Below are positions 10,933 to 18,846 of a stretch of DNA of 64,000 nt, piece by piece. Both the position numbers and the translations under genes were made by a program. The DNA is from Paenibacillus sp. GP183 (GTDB lineage Bacteria > Bacillota > Bacilli > Paenibacillales > NBRC-103111): assembly GCF_900104695.1 (NCBI RefSeq), contig NZ_FNSW01000001.1, forward strand, positions 1,550,001 through 1,614,000. The letters run 5' to 3'. The first letter of the stretch is position 1; every line of letters starts with the position of its first letter. A model generated the notes under the pieces. That model saw only the letters and a list, made by a program, of their open reading frames with translations. It was not told where the DNA came from and made no database searches.

Positions 10933-11565
10933 ATGGAAATTGACATTTTTCAAGATACAGTTTGCCCCTGGTGCCGCATAGGCAAAAAGAATTTGACAGA
11001 CGCTTTGGCCAAATGGACGGGCGAGGAAGTGGAGATCCGTTACCGCTCTTTTCAGCTGGACCCGACAACCCCGCTGGAAGGCAAACCGTTCAAAGCGAAT
11101 ATGGAAAGTAAATTTGGGAATGATCCCGAGCGACTGCAAGGGATGTTTCAGCGACTAAAAGACGCGGGCGCCGCAGTTGGGTTGAATTTTGATTATTCGC
11201 GAGTAGAACGCAGCCCGAATACGCTGAAATCTCATCAACTGATTGTTCTCGCTCCAGAAGACAAAAAGAAGGATGTCGTGGATGCCATTTATCAGGCTTA
11301 CTTTGAAGATGGCCGTGATATTGGCAGCGTTGATGTACTACTCGAAATAGCAAAAGAGGTCGGTCTAGCTGCGGATGGTCTCGCAGAACGGCTCCGAGCA
11401 AAAGAAGGCTTGGAACAAGTCGAAGATGACCTTGAATTTGCCCGCGAGGTTGGCATTACCGGTGTCCCCTTCTTCATCATTAACGACAAATATGCGCTCA
11501 CAGGAGCTCAACCTTCAAGCACGATACTCCAGGCTATGGAGCAAGTCGTGCAAAAAGAAGGATAA
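10933..11565 (+). CDS. DsbA-family (FrnE-like) thiol oxidoreductase
   Basis: A 210-residue cytoplasmic DsbA-like protein of the FrnE/2-hydroxychromene-2-carboxylate isomerase fold. The thioredoxin-like active site CPWC is at residues 11-14. The conserved cis-proline context GITGVPFFIINDKYALTGAQP lies near residues 175-195. No signal peptide is present, so it acts inside the cell, probably in disulfide or redox stress chemistry. The start has GGAG six bases upstream. A terminator follows. Confidence 0.88.
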   Translation: MEIDIFQDTVCPWCRIGKKNLTDALAKWTGEEVEIRYRSFQLDPTTPLEGKPFKANMESKFGNDPERLQGMFQRLKDAGAAVGLNFDYSRVERSPNTLKSHQLIVLAPEDKKKDVVDAIYQAYFEDGRDIGSVDVLLEIAKEVGLAADGLAERLRAKEGLEQVEDDLEFAREVGITGVPFFIINDKYALTGAQPSSTILQAMEQVVQKEG

Positions 11566-11642
11566 TCTTATTGTCGATTGTCTGAGTACTTTCGCGTATT
11601 CGATCAAAAACACTTCTCCTGCAATATTGAGCCAAAAAAGAG

Positions 11643-11683
11643 GCCTCCAACCCCACTCTAATAGTGGTTTTGGAGGTTTTTTC
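11643..11683 (+). terminator. Terminator after the FrnE-like gene
   Basis: GCCTCCAA and TTGGAGG arms, with an inner CCACT/AGTGG pairing, followed by TTTTTTCG. Confidence 0.8.
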
Positions 11684-12179
11684 GATAATAATTTGGGAAT
11701 GGATCAGCTGGATGTACCCTTTGGAGACCGCCTAGCCAATTTCTATTAATAAGGTTACACTCCATTCTATCAATAAGTTTAAACTCACAAATAATGACTC
11801 CAACCTTATTAATTTTCCCAATTCTTTATTGCAGCCTGCTATAGTGAGCCAAAAGTCCTTTTTCGGAAAGTTTGATTCACTAATAATGAGCATTTGATCA
11901 CTATAGCTTGTCACATTAAGATTATACTGAAATATAATGAGGCTGAGCTTATTATTAGGGAGTTTATCCTCACTAGCCCCATGCAGCCATTTCACATCTC
12001 AACAAACAGAGCTATCCCTCAGTCATGATCATGCCGAAAAGCTCAAGTGCTTCACGGCCAAAGGCCTGAGGTCGGATATCACTCGGACCATTCTTGTGAA
12101 GATGAATGTATCGTTCTCGAAATCTCAAAGCCCATGCAATTGAGCAACTTTCAGGTGGTTTATGGTGGGTTTATCTTCA
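11684..12179. other. Noncoding stretch with a decayed coding tail
   Basis: About 500 AT-rich bases between the frnE-like terminator and the sugar permease gene. No ORF with a plausible ribosome site was found. The only coding-like signal is the minus-strand fragment at 12012-12158 described separately. Confidence 0.6.
12012..12158 (-). pseudogene. Possible remnant of a gene formerly downstream of the sugar ABC operon
   Basis: After the permease stop codon, an in-frame minus-strand reading without any start codon gives about 48 codons, including RYIHLHKNGPSDIRP and GREALELFGMIMTEG, then a stop at 12012. The composition (charged residues, Gly and Pro spacing) looks like the C-terminus of a real enzyme rather than random translation. 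I do not recognise the family. Most likely it is the tail of a deleted gene of the sugar-utilisation operon. Confidence 0.35.
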
Positions 12180-13022
12180 CTAACCCTTAACTGCCGATCC
12201 AACAGTCATGGCTTTTTCTACCTGTTCACTGAACAGAACATATAGCAGCACAGTCGGCAAACTGGCAATGGTCATTGCCGCGCCCATCGCTCCCCAGTTC
12301 GTGGTGAATTGGCCTTGGAAGAACAGCAGCCCCAGCGGTAAGGTTTTTAACGTTTCCTTCGTAATGAGCACCAACGCCATGGTAAATTCATTCCAGGATG
12401 ACAAAAAGATAAAGATCACCATCGTCGCCATAGCTGGACGAATAATGGGCAGCATAATGGTGAAGAACGTGCGATAAATCGTCGCTCCGTCCATACAAGC
12501 TGACTCCTCCAGCTCGACGGGAATGCTGCGGAAAAAACCGTAGAAAACCATACTGGAAAAGGATAAATTAAACGCAATATAAGGCACGATTAAAGCCCAA
12601 TACGTATTAACCAAGTGGAAATCACGGACTAAAATAGCCAGTGGAATCATGATCACCTGAATTGGAATGAACATACCAATAATCATATAAATTCTTGTCG
12701 TTTCCCGTAAACGCCACTGCATCCTTGCAGCAGCATATGAAAATGTAACAGACAAAGCGATGGCTCCAATTACGGTTGCAACTGCTACCAGCATACTGTT
12801 TGTAAAGTAGACAGGCACATTAAATCTGGACCAAGCTTCGACATAATTTTCAAACCGTATATGAGTTGGAAACCCAAATGGATTAGTAACGAAAATTTCA
12901 TTGTTATTTTTAAAGGAATAAAACAGCATCCAAATCAAAGGGTACACCGAAAGCGCCGCGTAAATCCAAAGGAAGAGCTGCAGCAGCGGATTCTTGGTTC
13001 TCCAATTCTTAACCCGGTTCAT
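12180..13022 (-). CDS. Carbohydrate ABC transporter permease (MalG type)
   Basis: A 280-residue inner-membrane permease with six predicted helices and the EAA loop (ESACMDGATIYRTFFTIMLPIIRPA, in part) that docks the ATPase. ATG 13022 is chosen because AAGGAGGATG lies at the right distance; an in-frame ATG 36 bases upstream has none. It is the last gene of a binding protein-permease-permease operon without an ATPase, so a shared MsmX-like ATPase encoded elsewhere is likely. The substrate is unknown, probably an oligosaccharide. Confidence 0.92.
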   Translation of the reverse strand: MNRVKNWRTKNPLLQLFLWIYAALSVYPLIWMLFYSFKNNNEIFVTNPFGFPTHIRFENYVEAWSRFNVPVYFTNSMLVAVATVIGAIALSVTFSYAAARMQWRLRETTRIYMIIGMFIPIQVIMIPLAILVRDFHLVNTYWALIVPYIAFNLSFSSMVFYGFFRSIPVELEESACMDGATIYRTFFTIMLPIIRPAMATMVIFIFLSSWNEFTMALVLITKETLKTLPLGLLFFQGQFTTNWGAMGAAMTIASLPTVLLYVLFSEQVEKAMTVGSAVKG

Positions 13023-13038
13023 ACAAGCATCCTCCTTC

Positions 13039-13920
13039 TTAATAAGATAATTTTTCACGAGCGATCAAACGGTTTATGGCAAGAGTGACTATAAGGCATT
13101 CAATGACAAGAAAAGCAGCTGCGGCACTTCCATAGCCAAACTCTCCAACTCGGAAAGCTGAACGATACATCAGATAGGTTAATGTGTAAGTTGAATTTCC
13201 CGGTCCCCCGCCAGTCATAATAAACATGTTGGCGAAAGCGTTAAGTCCTCCTGTCAATGCCAGCACGAGACAGAATTTATACGTTTCTGCCATCAGGGGG
13301 ATTGTTATTTTGAAATGTGCCTTCACCTTGCTTGCTCCATCGATTCGAGCTGCTTCCATGTATTGCTCCGGAACGGACTTAACGGCCGCGAGCAAAAGTG
13401 CGAATTGATAGCCCATATATTGCCATGCATTTACAAAAGCGATTGCGATAATCGCGGTTTTTTCATTGCTTAGCCAATCCTGTCGGTAGCTCATCCCAAA
13501 CAATTCGAACAATTTATTAATTAAACCGTTTTGGCCGTTGTACATGGACATCCAGAGCTGGCATACGACGGTAATGGAGAGTACTACAGGAATAAAATAG
13601 CTGATCCGAAGAATTTTACGTCCTTTGAACATCGTTTCGGACACGGCGAACGCAAGTATCGAGCCGATCCCGATTTGCACAACCGCCAAAATAACAGCAA
13701 AAATAAAACCATTGTAAAGGGATGTATAAAAAATTCGATCCTCAAATAACCGCTTATAGTTATCAAGGAAAATGAAAGTCCCTGCACTCAATCCGTCCCA
13801 ATCGAACATACTGCGGTAAAAGGTCTGCACGATCGGATAAAACACAATAATGGTATATAAAAGTATCGCCGGCAGCGTAAAAAGCAGGATGGCAGCTTTA
13901 TTGCCCAAGTATCTTCTCAT
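13039..13920 (-). CDS. Carbohydrate ABC transporter permease (MalF type)
   Basis: A 293-residue membrane permease with six predicted helices. The EAA motif is EAARIDGASKVKAHFKITIPLM (about residues 190-211). It is placed 16 bases before the MalG-type gene and 82 bases after the binding-protein gene, the usual order of a CUT1 sugar importer. The gap from the binding-protein gene contains a strong hairpin that may lower permease expression. Confidence 0.93.
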   Translation of the reverse strand: MRRYLGNKAAILLFTLPAILLYTIIVFYPIVQTFYRSMFDWDGLSAGTFIFLDNYKRLFEDRIFYTSLYNGFIFAVILAVVQIGIGSILAFAVSETMFKGRKILRISYFIPVVLSITVVCQLWMSMYNGQNGLINKLFELFGMSYRQDWLSNEKTAIIAIAFVNAWQYMGYQFALLLAAVKSVPEQYMEAARIDGASKVKAHFKITIPLMAETYKFCLVLALTGGLNAFANMFIMTGGGPGNSTYTLTYLMYRSAFRVGEFGYGSAAAAFLVIECLIVTLAINRLIAREKLSY

Positions 13921-13954
13921 GGAATCATCACTTCCTTACGTTTTAAAGGAATAA

Positions 13955-13982
13955 CCCACACCGGCAAGTTGACCGGTGTGGG
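13955..13982 (-). terminator. Intra-operon hairpin between binding-protein and permease genes
   Basis: Perfect CCCACACCGG/CCGGTGTGGG stem with an 8-base loop. On the minus strand it is followed by a broken T tract (TTATTCCTTT), so it looks like a leaky attenuator or a 3' stability stem rather than a full stop. Confidence 0.65.
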
Positions 13983-14002
13983 CTTTCCTTGTTCCAAGGC
14001 AA

Positions 14003-15340
14003 TTATTTCGCTGGCTCGACAACCTTGCTTAAATCTTTAACAAATTGATCTGCTGTGTAATTCCCTGTCATCAGGTTCTGAGTAGCATCTTCCAAGGCTG
14101 CTTTAAATTTCGGATTGGATAAGCCCCATGCGAATGCGCTAGTACTGCTAATGGTCGGAATATCTTTCGACAACTGATCCATCATTGGAGGGTATTTCTT
14201 TACAATTTCTTTCGTAACTTTGGTTGCAACGACTGGGTTGCCTCTTTGTGTGTACTTGTATTCTGCATATTTTAATGACAAGAATGACGCTACTTTGGCT
14301 GCTAGCTCTTTATCTTTAGTGTTCGGAGATACCGCATATCCTCCGGGACCGCCGCTGCCGCTGAATGCTTTCTTGCCTTTTTCGTACGATGCCGCATCAG
14401 GCGCCGGATAATACATCCAGCCTGCTTTGTCGCCAAGCAGCTTGGTAGCTTCTTCAATTTCCCATTGACCGTTAACAAACATGGCTGCTTTGCCTTCATG
14501 GAACAATGCTGCTGCCTGGTCATAGTTCAGGTTTGTTGCTCCTTTTGGCAGCAAACCGGCCTTTACCAGCTCCACTACTTTTTCAGCAGCTGTTTTAAAA
14601 GCAGGATCACCCGGACTTGCTTTACCCTGATCCAGCTTGGTGATACCCATAGGCTCTGTCCGTGTGACGAACATATCGTAAAGCGCTACGCAAGGCCATT
14701 TTTCTTTAGCAAATAATGAAAGCGGGGTTACTCCTTTGGAGTTGAAGGTTTTTACCGCTGTCAGAAGCTCATCATAAGTGGTCGGCACTTTTACGCCATT
14801 TTTATCGAAAATGTCTTTGTTATAGTAAAGAAGCACAAGCTCGTTGCCCGCATAAGGGAAAGCATATGTATGGCCGTCATCCGATACGAGTGTATTCATT
14901 GCACTTGGCTGCATTTTGTCTTTAAAGCCCAATTTGGTGACATAATCATCTAATTGAAGGACATTGCCTGATTTCTTAAAAGTATTGATAATATCCAGCC
15001 CTGCTTGGAAAATGTCCGGCAAATTTCCGGTTGCCGCATAAGTTTTCAGCTTTTGGCCGTCATCCTGCGCCTGAATATCCAACTCAAGCTCGACGTTCGG
15101 CATTTCTTTTTTCAATTCTGCCACTGCGTAATCGTAAGGTGTTTTGGTATCTTCGTCTGCATATTGCGCATAAATGCGAAGTTTTACCGGTTTCGCTGCA
15201 TCTTTGGTTGGATCAGCTTTTACTGTCGAAGCAGCTGTAGCTGCTGGCGCAGCCGCATCTTTGGTTGGGGCGCTGGTACCGCAAGCCGCCAAGCTCAAAG
15301 CCATCATTGAGCTGACTAATGTTACACCTATCTTTTTCAT
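14003..15340 (-). CDS. Carbohydrate ABC transporter substrate-binding lipoprotein
   Basis: A 445-residue extracellular solute-binding protein family 1 member. The signal peptide ends in the lipobox LAACG (Cys at about residue 20), followed by an Ala/Thr/Lys-rich linker, so the mature protein is lipid-anchored outside the membrane. The body has the typical binding-protein features (YADEDTKTPYDYA, AFPYAGNELVLLYYNKDIFDKNG). It heads the operon with two permeases downstream. GGGAGG lies upstream of the start. The sugar cannot be told from sequence. Confidence 0.93.
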   Translation of the reverse strand: MKKIGVTLVSSMMALSLAACGTSAPTKDAAAPAATAASTVKADPTKDAAKPVKLRIYAQYADEDTKTPYDYAVAELKKEMPNVELELDIQAQDDGQKLKTYAATGNLPDIFQAGLDIINTFKKSGNVLQLDDYVTKLGFKDKMQPSAMNTLVSDDGHTYAFPYAGNELVLLYYNKDIFDKNGVKVPTTYDELLTAVKTFNSKGVTPLSLFAKEKWPCVALYDMFVTRTEPMGITKLDQGKASPGDPAFKTAAEKVVELVKAGLLPKGATNLNYDQAAALFHEGKAAMFVNGQWEIEEATKLLGDKAGWMYYPAPDAASYEKGKKAFSGSGGPGGYAVSPNTKDKELAAKVASFLSLKYAEYKYTQRGNPVVATKVTKEIVKKYPPMMDQLSKDIPTISSTSAFAWGLSNPKFKAALEDATQNLMTGNYTADQFVKDLSKVVEPAK

Positions 15341-15459
15341 TGGAAGACCTCCCTGTTTTCATTTCTTTTTGAGTATAAGAGGAATTAAAGCTCTTGATAA
15401 TGGAAAAAACGAGGGTTTCTTGTAAAATCCGCATATCTTAATCAGTATACAGAGTATAC

Positions 15460-15490
15460 AACAAAAAACCACCCGAATTTCGGGTGGTTA
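15460..15490 (-). terminator. Terminator of the LPQTG-protein/sortase operon
   Basis: AACCACCCGAAATTCGGGTGGTT followed on the minus strand by TTTTTG. It separates the sortase gene from the downstream sugar ABC operon. Confidence 0.88.
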
Positions 15491-15525
15491 TGTTGTATTA
15501 CTTAAAGGTGGTTTTTTCTAGCAAT

Positions 15526-16257
15526 TTATTGTAGATCAGCACGTACAATCAAACGATGAGAACCGTCGTTATCACAGGTTATCAAAGTCAGATGCTTGCC
15601 TTTCGCAGGTTGATCAAGAACGGAAATATCTGTCGGTTCGACCATTTCGGAACCCGTTACTTTATATTGTAAAGTCTGGTTTCCATTCTGAATGGTGACG
15701 ATGTCCCCCGCTGCCAGTTCTTGCAATCGGTTAAACATGCGTCCGTACTTGTAACTGTGATGCGCTGCAATTACTGTGTTGCCGTCGTTTCCAATCGCGG
15801 CTGTCCCGGCCAAATGAGCCGCTCCAACATTCAGATTGGCATTGCTGGCTCCCTCCAGGATGGGCAACCTGACATTAATTTTGGAGATTTCCAGGATGCC
15901 GATACCCATTGTAGCCGGTTTCTTCTTGATTGGTGGTGCTAGTGCCTGTACCTTAGCAATGGAATCCGCTGAAGATGATTTAACAACAGTTTTGACAGGC
16001 TGTGCCGGTGCATGATCTACCTTTGGAGCTTCTTTCACCAGGGAAAATGTTTCGGGTACAGAAGATTCCATATAACCCGAGCTATCGGGAGATTCAAGCT
16101 GAACATCCTCTACCGGCGCTACTGAGGCAGCATCCGTGAATTCATTTAATGAAGCAAGCAGCTTTTGCTGCTGCAGATCTTCATAATAAAGCTGCAATTG
16201 GGGAAATGCGAATACGCACATCCCGATCAGCATCAGAACGATCCCCCATCGACGCAT
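15526..16257 (-). CDS. srtD: Class D sortase
   Basis: A membrane-anchored transpeptidase that links LPxTG-type proteins to the cell wall. The protein has 243 residues, with one N-terminal helix (about 6-22), a linker rich in Pro, Val and Ser, and a C-terminal sortase barrel. The catalytic residues are visible: His in VIAAHHSYKYG, Cys in LTLITCD (TLxTC), Arg in SHRLIVRA at the end. ATG 16257 is preferred: GGAGG lies eight bases upstream, whereas the upstream ATG lacks a site. It follows its likely substrate gene by 66 bases. Confidence 0.93.
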   Translation of the reverse strand: MRRWGIVLMLIGMCVFAFPQLQLYYEDLQQQKLLASLNEFTDAASVAPVEDVQLESPDSSGYMESSVPETFSLVKEAPKVDHAPAQPVKTVVKSSSADSIAKVQALAPPIKKKPATMGIGILEISKINVRLPILEGASNANLNVGAAHLAGTAAIGNDGNTVIAAHHSYKYGRMFNRLQELAAGDIVTIQNGNQTLQYKVTGSEMVEPTDISVLDQPAKGKHLTLITCDNDGSHRLIVRADLQ

Positions 16258-16323
16258 GATCTTAGCCTCCATTCATGGGAAGGAGAGGAGAATATGCTTC
16301 TCCTCTCATTTCATGCTTCTAGC

Positions 16324-17949
16324 TTATTGGTTGCGGTGAAGTTTGAATACGCCAAGCGCTCCAAGAAGCATCATTAACGTACCGATCAGGTAGAAGGACC
16401 AAGGAACTTGCTGACCTGTTTGCGGCAGGGAATCATAGCCTGCAACAGGCTGTATACCATTACCTGCTGCTATGCTTGCTCCAGCTGCAGGCAATAATTC
16501 ACCGCTTCCTGGTTGACTTCCATTCGCTCCATTAACCGCTGTTTGGCCAGGCATTGGAGTTGCAGTTGGCGTTGGAGTTGAGCTGGTATCCTGCGGCGTT
16601 CCGGAGCTTGAATCGGAAACGCTTGTTCCTGGCGCTGGTGTTGTTCCAGGTGCTGGTGTCGTTCCAGGTGCTGGTGTTGCGCTTGGTGTCGGTGTGAGAA
16701 AGTCATTGCCCGGAGTCACCACTCCCAGGTCAACACTAGCTAGAACAGGTGTCTTGGTTACATCATTTACCCACACATTCAAAGCAGGCTTGCCTGTTAC
16801 ATCAATTTCAATATCTTTACTTTCATTGGCTGCCAGCTCAATTTCTTTCTTGAGATCCACACCGGCTACTGCGTAAGTAACGATGACAGGTACATCTGTC
16901 TTGTTCTCAAAATGGTAGCGAACCTTGCCGACAGTAAGTTGAGGCAATGCCTTTACTATGATCTGATCTGCATTTACTTGAACAGTCGGAGTTGTAATCA
17001 CTGTGATCGGTTTCAGGGTTAACTGATTGACCCAGAATGCAAGAGAAGTTTTGTCGGAAGCATCGATTTCAATAATTCTGGTTTCATTGCCAGCCAAATC
17101 AATTTCTTTGGTCACCGTTGTCCCAGCCCAGCCATATTTCAACGTTACCGGTGCCGAGTTGCTGTTGACAAGCTGCAAACGAATCTTCCCTGCAACTCTT
17201 GCCAGCAGCGGCTTCACAGTGATCGATTTGGCATCAATTTGTGCATTTGCGGCTGTATATACATAGGCTGTCACAGGAGCTTTGGCTACTTCGTTGACCC
17301 ATATCGTAAGTGCAGCCGTCAATTTCGAATCAAGCTCAACTATTTTGCTTTCATGTGCAGCCAAAACCAATTGTTGTTTGGCATTGGTTCCTGTCAGCAC
17401 ATAAGATACAAGAGCAGGCACATCATCATTGTTTACAAAAAGGAAACGAATCTTCCCGTCTACCAAGGCTTGCAGCGGCTTCACTACAACCAGATCCGCC
17501 TTTATGTAAGCATTAAGCGCAGCAGTTGTAAATGATTCTACTGGAGTTTTAGCGATTCCGTTAATCGATAAATCCAGGAATGCCTTAACGGAGGAATCAA
17601 ATTCAACTACCTTCGTTTCATGCGCGGCCAAATCAATTTCTTTTTTCAAACCGCCATACAATCCATATTTCATCTTTACATTCTCATTTCCATTATTGAC
17701 ACACTCGAATTGGATCTTTCCATCTTTATTGGACAATGGCTTTACAAAAACCAGATCCGCTTTTTTGTGTTCCTTCCAATCAGCGTCTCCCTCATGTTCA
17801 TTAGCATTTGCAGTGGCTGCGTGTAGAACTTCATTCAGATTTACATTAACATTTCCATTCGCAGCAAAAGCCGCTGTAGGGAGCATGATTATCCCCGTAA
17901 CCATCAATGACGATAGACCCAACTTTACTGTTTTCAAACTTAGTTTCAT
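16324..17949 (-). CDS. LPQTG cell-wall-anchored repeat protein, probable sortase D substrate
   Basis: A 541-residue secreted protein. It has a signal peptide (cleavage after AAFA, about residue 29) and four tandem repeats of about 86 residues (roughly 62-148, 149-237, 238-324, 325-410). Each repeat runs from an ADLVVVKPL-like strand through GKIRF..VNN and LAAHESKIVELD to a WVN..AKTPV end. A Pro/Thr/Ser linker with TPAPGT repeats follows, then the sorting signal LPQTG, a hydrophobic helix and HRNQ. The repeats look like beta-sandwich spacer modules. The gene lies in an operon with a class D sortase. Function beyond surface display is unknown. Confidence 0.9.
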   Translation of the reverse strand: MKLSLKTVKLGLSSLMVTGIIMLPTAAFAANGNVNVNLNEVLHAATANANEHEGDADWKEHKKADLVFVKPLSNKDGKIQFECVNNGNENVKMKYGLYGGLKKEIDLAAHETKVVEFDSSVKAFLDLSINGIAKTPVESFTTAALNAYIKADLVVVKPLQALVDGKIRFLFVNNDDVPALVSYVLTGTNAKQQLVLAAHESKIVELDSKLTAALTIWVNEVAKAPVTAYVYTAANAQIDAKSITVKPLLARVAGKIRLQLVNSNSAPVTLKYGWAGTTVTKEIDLAGNETRIIEIDASDKTSLAFWVNQLTLKPITVITTPTVQVNADQIIVKALPQLTVGKVRYHFENKTDVPVIVTYAVAGVDLKKEIELAANESKDIEIDVTGKPALNVWVNDVTKTPVLASVDLGVVTPGNDFLTPTPSATPAPGTTPAPGTTPAPGTSVSDSSSGTPQDTSSTPTPTATPMPGQTAVNGANGSQPGSGELLPAAGASIAAGNGIQPVAGYDSLPQTGQQVPWSFYLIGTLMMLLGALGVFKLHRNQ

Positions 17950-18270
17950 CTTCTCAAGCCTCCTCTCTATTGGTAGAATGTGGATCGGTTCTGATATGAA
18001 TTAAACATGGAATTAGACATTTAAACATCAAAATTCAACAAATTGAAAAGTGTTTTAAAATTCAAAAATATGGTTAATATAAAGGCTAAAAATGGAAATA
18101 TAAATCTAGTAAAATCAGTTTTTTAAACTATTAAAGTGCTTAGATTTTGATGAGCATGGGTAAGTATAAGAGAAATCGGATACAACTGGTTGTCGGATAT
18201 CGACAAACAGGCGTCACCGCAAATTGCCCGCAAGGCAGTTTAGCAAAAAAAATTTCTAGGAGGTATACCA
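17950..18270. other. Divergent promoter region
   Basis: About 320 AT-rich bases between the divergently transcribed LPQTG-protein and stress-protein genes. It must hold both promoters, but I cannot place either with confidence. A near-perfect palindrome (TTGTCG-GATAT-CGACAA, 18190-18206) about 65 bases before the stress-protein start is a candidate operator. Confidence 0.5.
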
Positions 18271-18804
18271 ATGGCTAATGAAAAGAAGGTTGTAGGCGTG
18301 TTTCACTCGGAGAGTGAAGCCATTAGTGCAATTGAAGGCCTTAAGCAGCAAGGGTACAGAGCAGAAGATATTTCCGTTATTGCCAAAGATAAAGAAGATC
18401 TGAACACAGTTACGGAGACAACAGGTTCCAGTGCTCCTGAAGGAATTGCTACTGGAGCTACTGCCGGCGGAATATTGGGAGGAGTCACAGGACTTCTGGT
18501 CGGTATCGGCGCACTCGCTATTCCGGGAGTTGGTCCTATTATTGCGGCGGGTCCAATTGCAGCTACCTTGACTGGGGCAGCAGTAGGAGCAGGAACCGGT
18601 GGCTTGGTCGGAGGCTTGATCGGACTGGGTATTCCTGAAAATGAAGCAAATGTTTATAATGATTACGTCAAAGAAGGAAATATTCTAGTGCTTGTTGATT
18701 CACATACAGACCGTGATATTCACACCTACAACAATTTCCGTAAAAATAATTCATTAAACGCAAACACTTATGACAATTATGCAACTAACAATCGTCGTTT
18801 CTAA
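18271..18804 (+). CDS. YflT-domain general stress protein with glycine-zipper segment
   Basis: A 177-residue protein with an N-terminal YflT/general-stress domain (KKVVGVFHSESEAISAIEGL, then GYRAEDISVIAKD). A Gly/Ala-rich hydrophobic middle (about residues 58-120, many GxxxG spacings) suggests membrane insertion or oligomer formation. The end repeats the NTYDNY/HTYNNF pattern. In Bacillus, related proteins belong to the sigma-B general stress regulon. AGGAGG lies upstream of the start. A related gene lies at 34096. Confidence 0.85.
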   Translation: MANEKKVVGVFHSESEAISAIEGLKQQGYRAEDISVIAKDKEDLNTVTETTGSSAPEGIATGATAGGILGGVTGLLVGIGALAIPGVGPIIAAGPIAATLTGAAVGAGTGGLVGGLIGLGIPENEANVYNDYVKEGNILVLVDSHTDRDIHTYNNFRKNNSLNANTYDNYATNNRRF

Positions 18805-18820
18805 TTCCTGACGATACAAG

Positions 18821-18846
18821 AAAAGCTCCCAGCCGGGAGCTTTTTT
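18821..18846 (+). terminator. Terminator between the stress-protein gene and yesN-like gene
   Basis: AAAAGCTCCC-AGCC-GGGAGCTTTTTT. The symmetric A and T runs suggest use by both converging genes. Confidence 0.85.

Noticed and set aside
11732-11995. 87-codon minus-strand ORF in the 11.7-12.0 kb gap
   Set aside because: No ribosome site, no recognisable domain, and AT-rich random-like composition.
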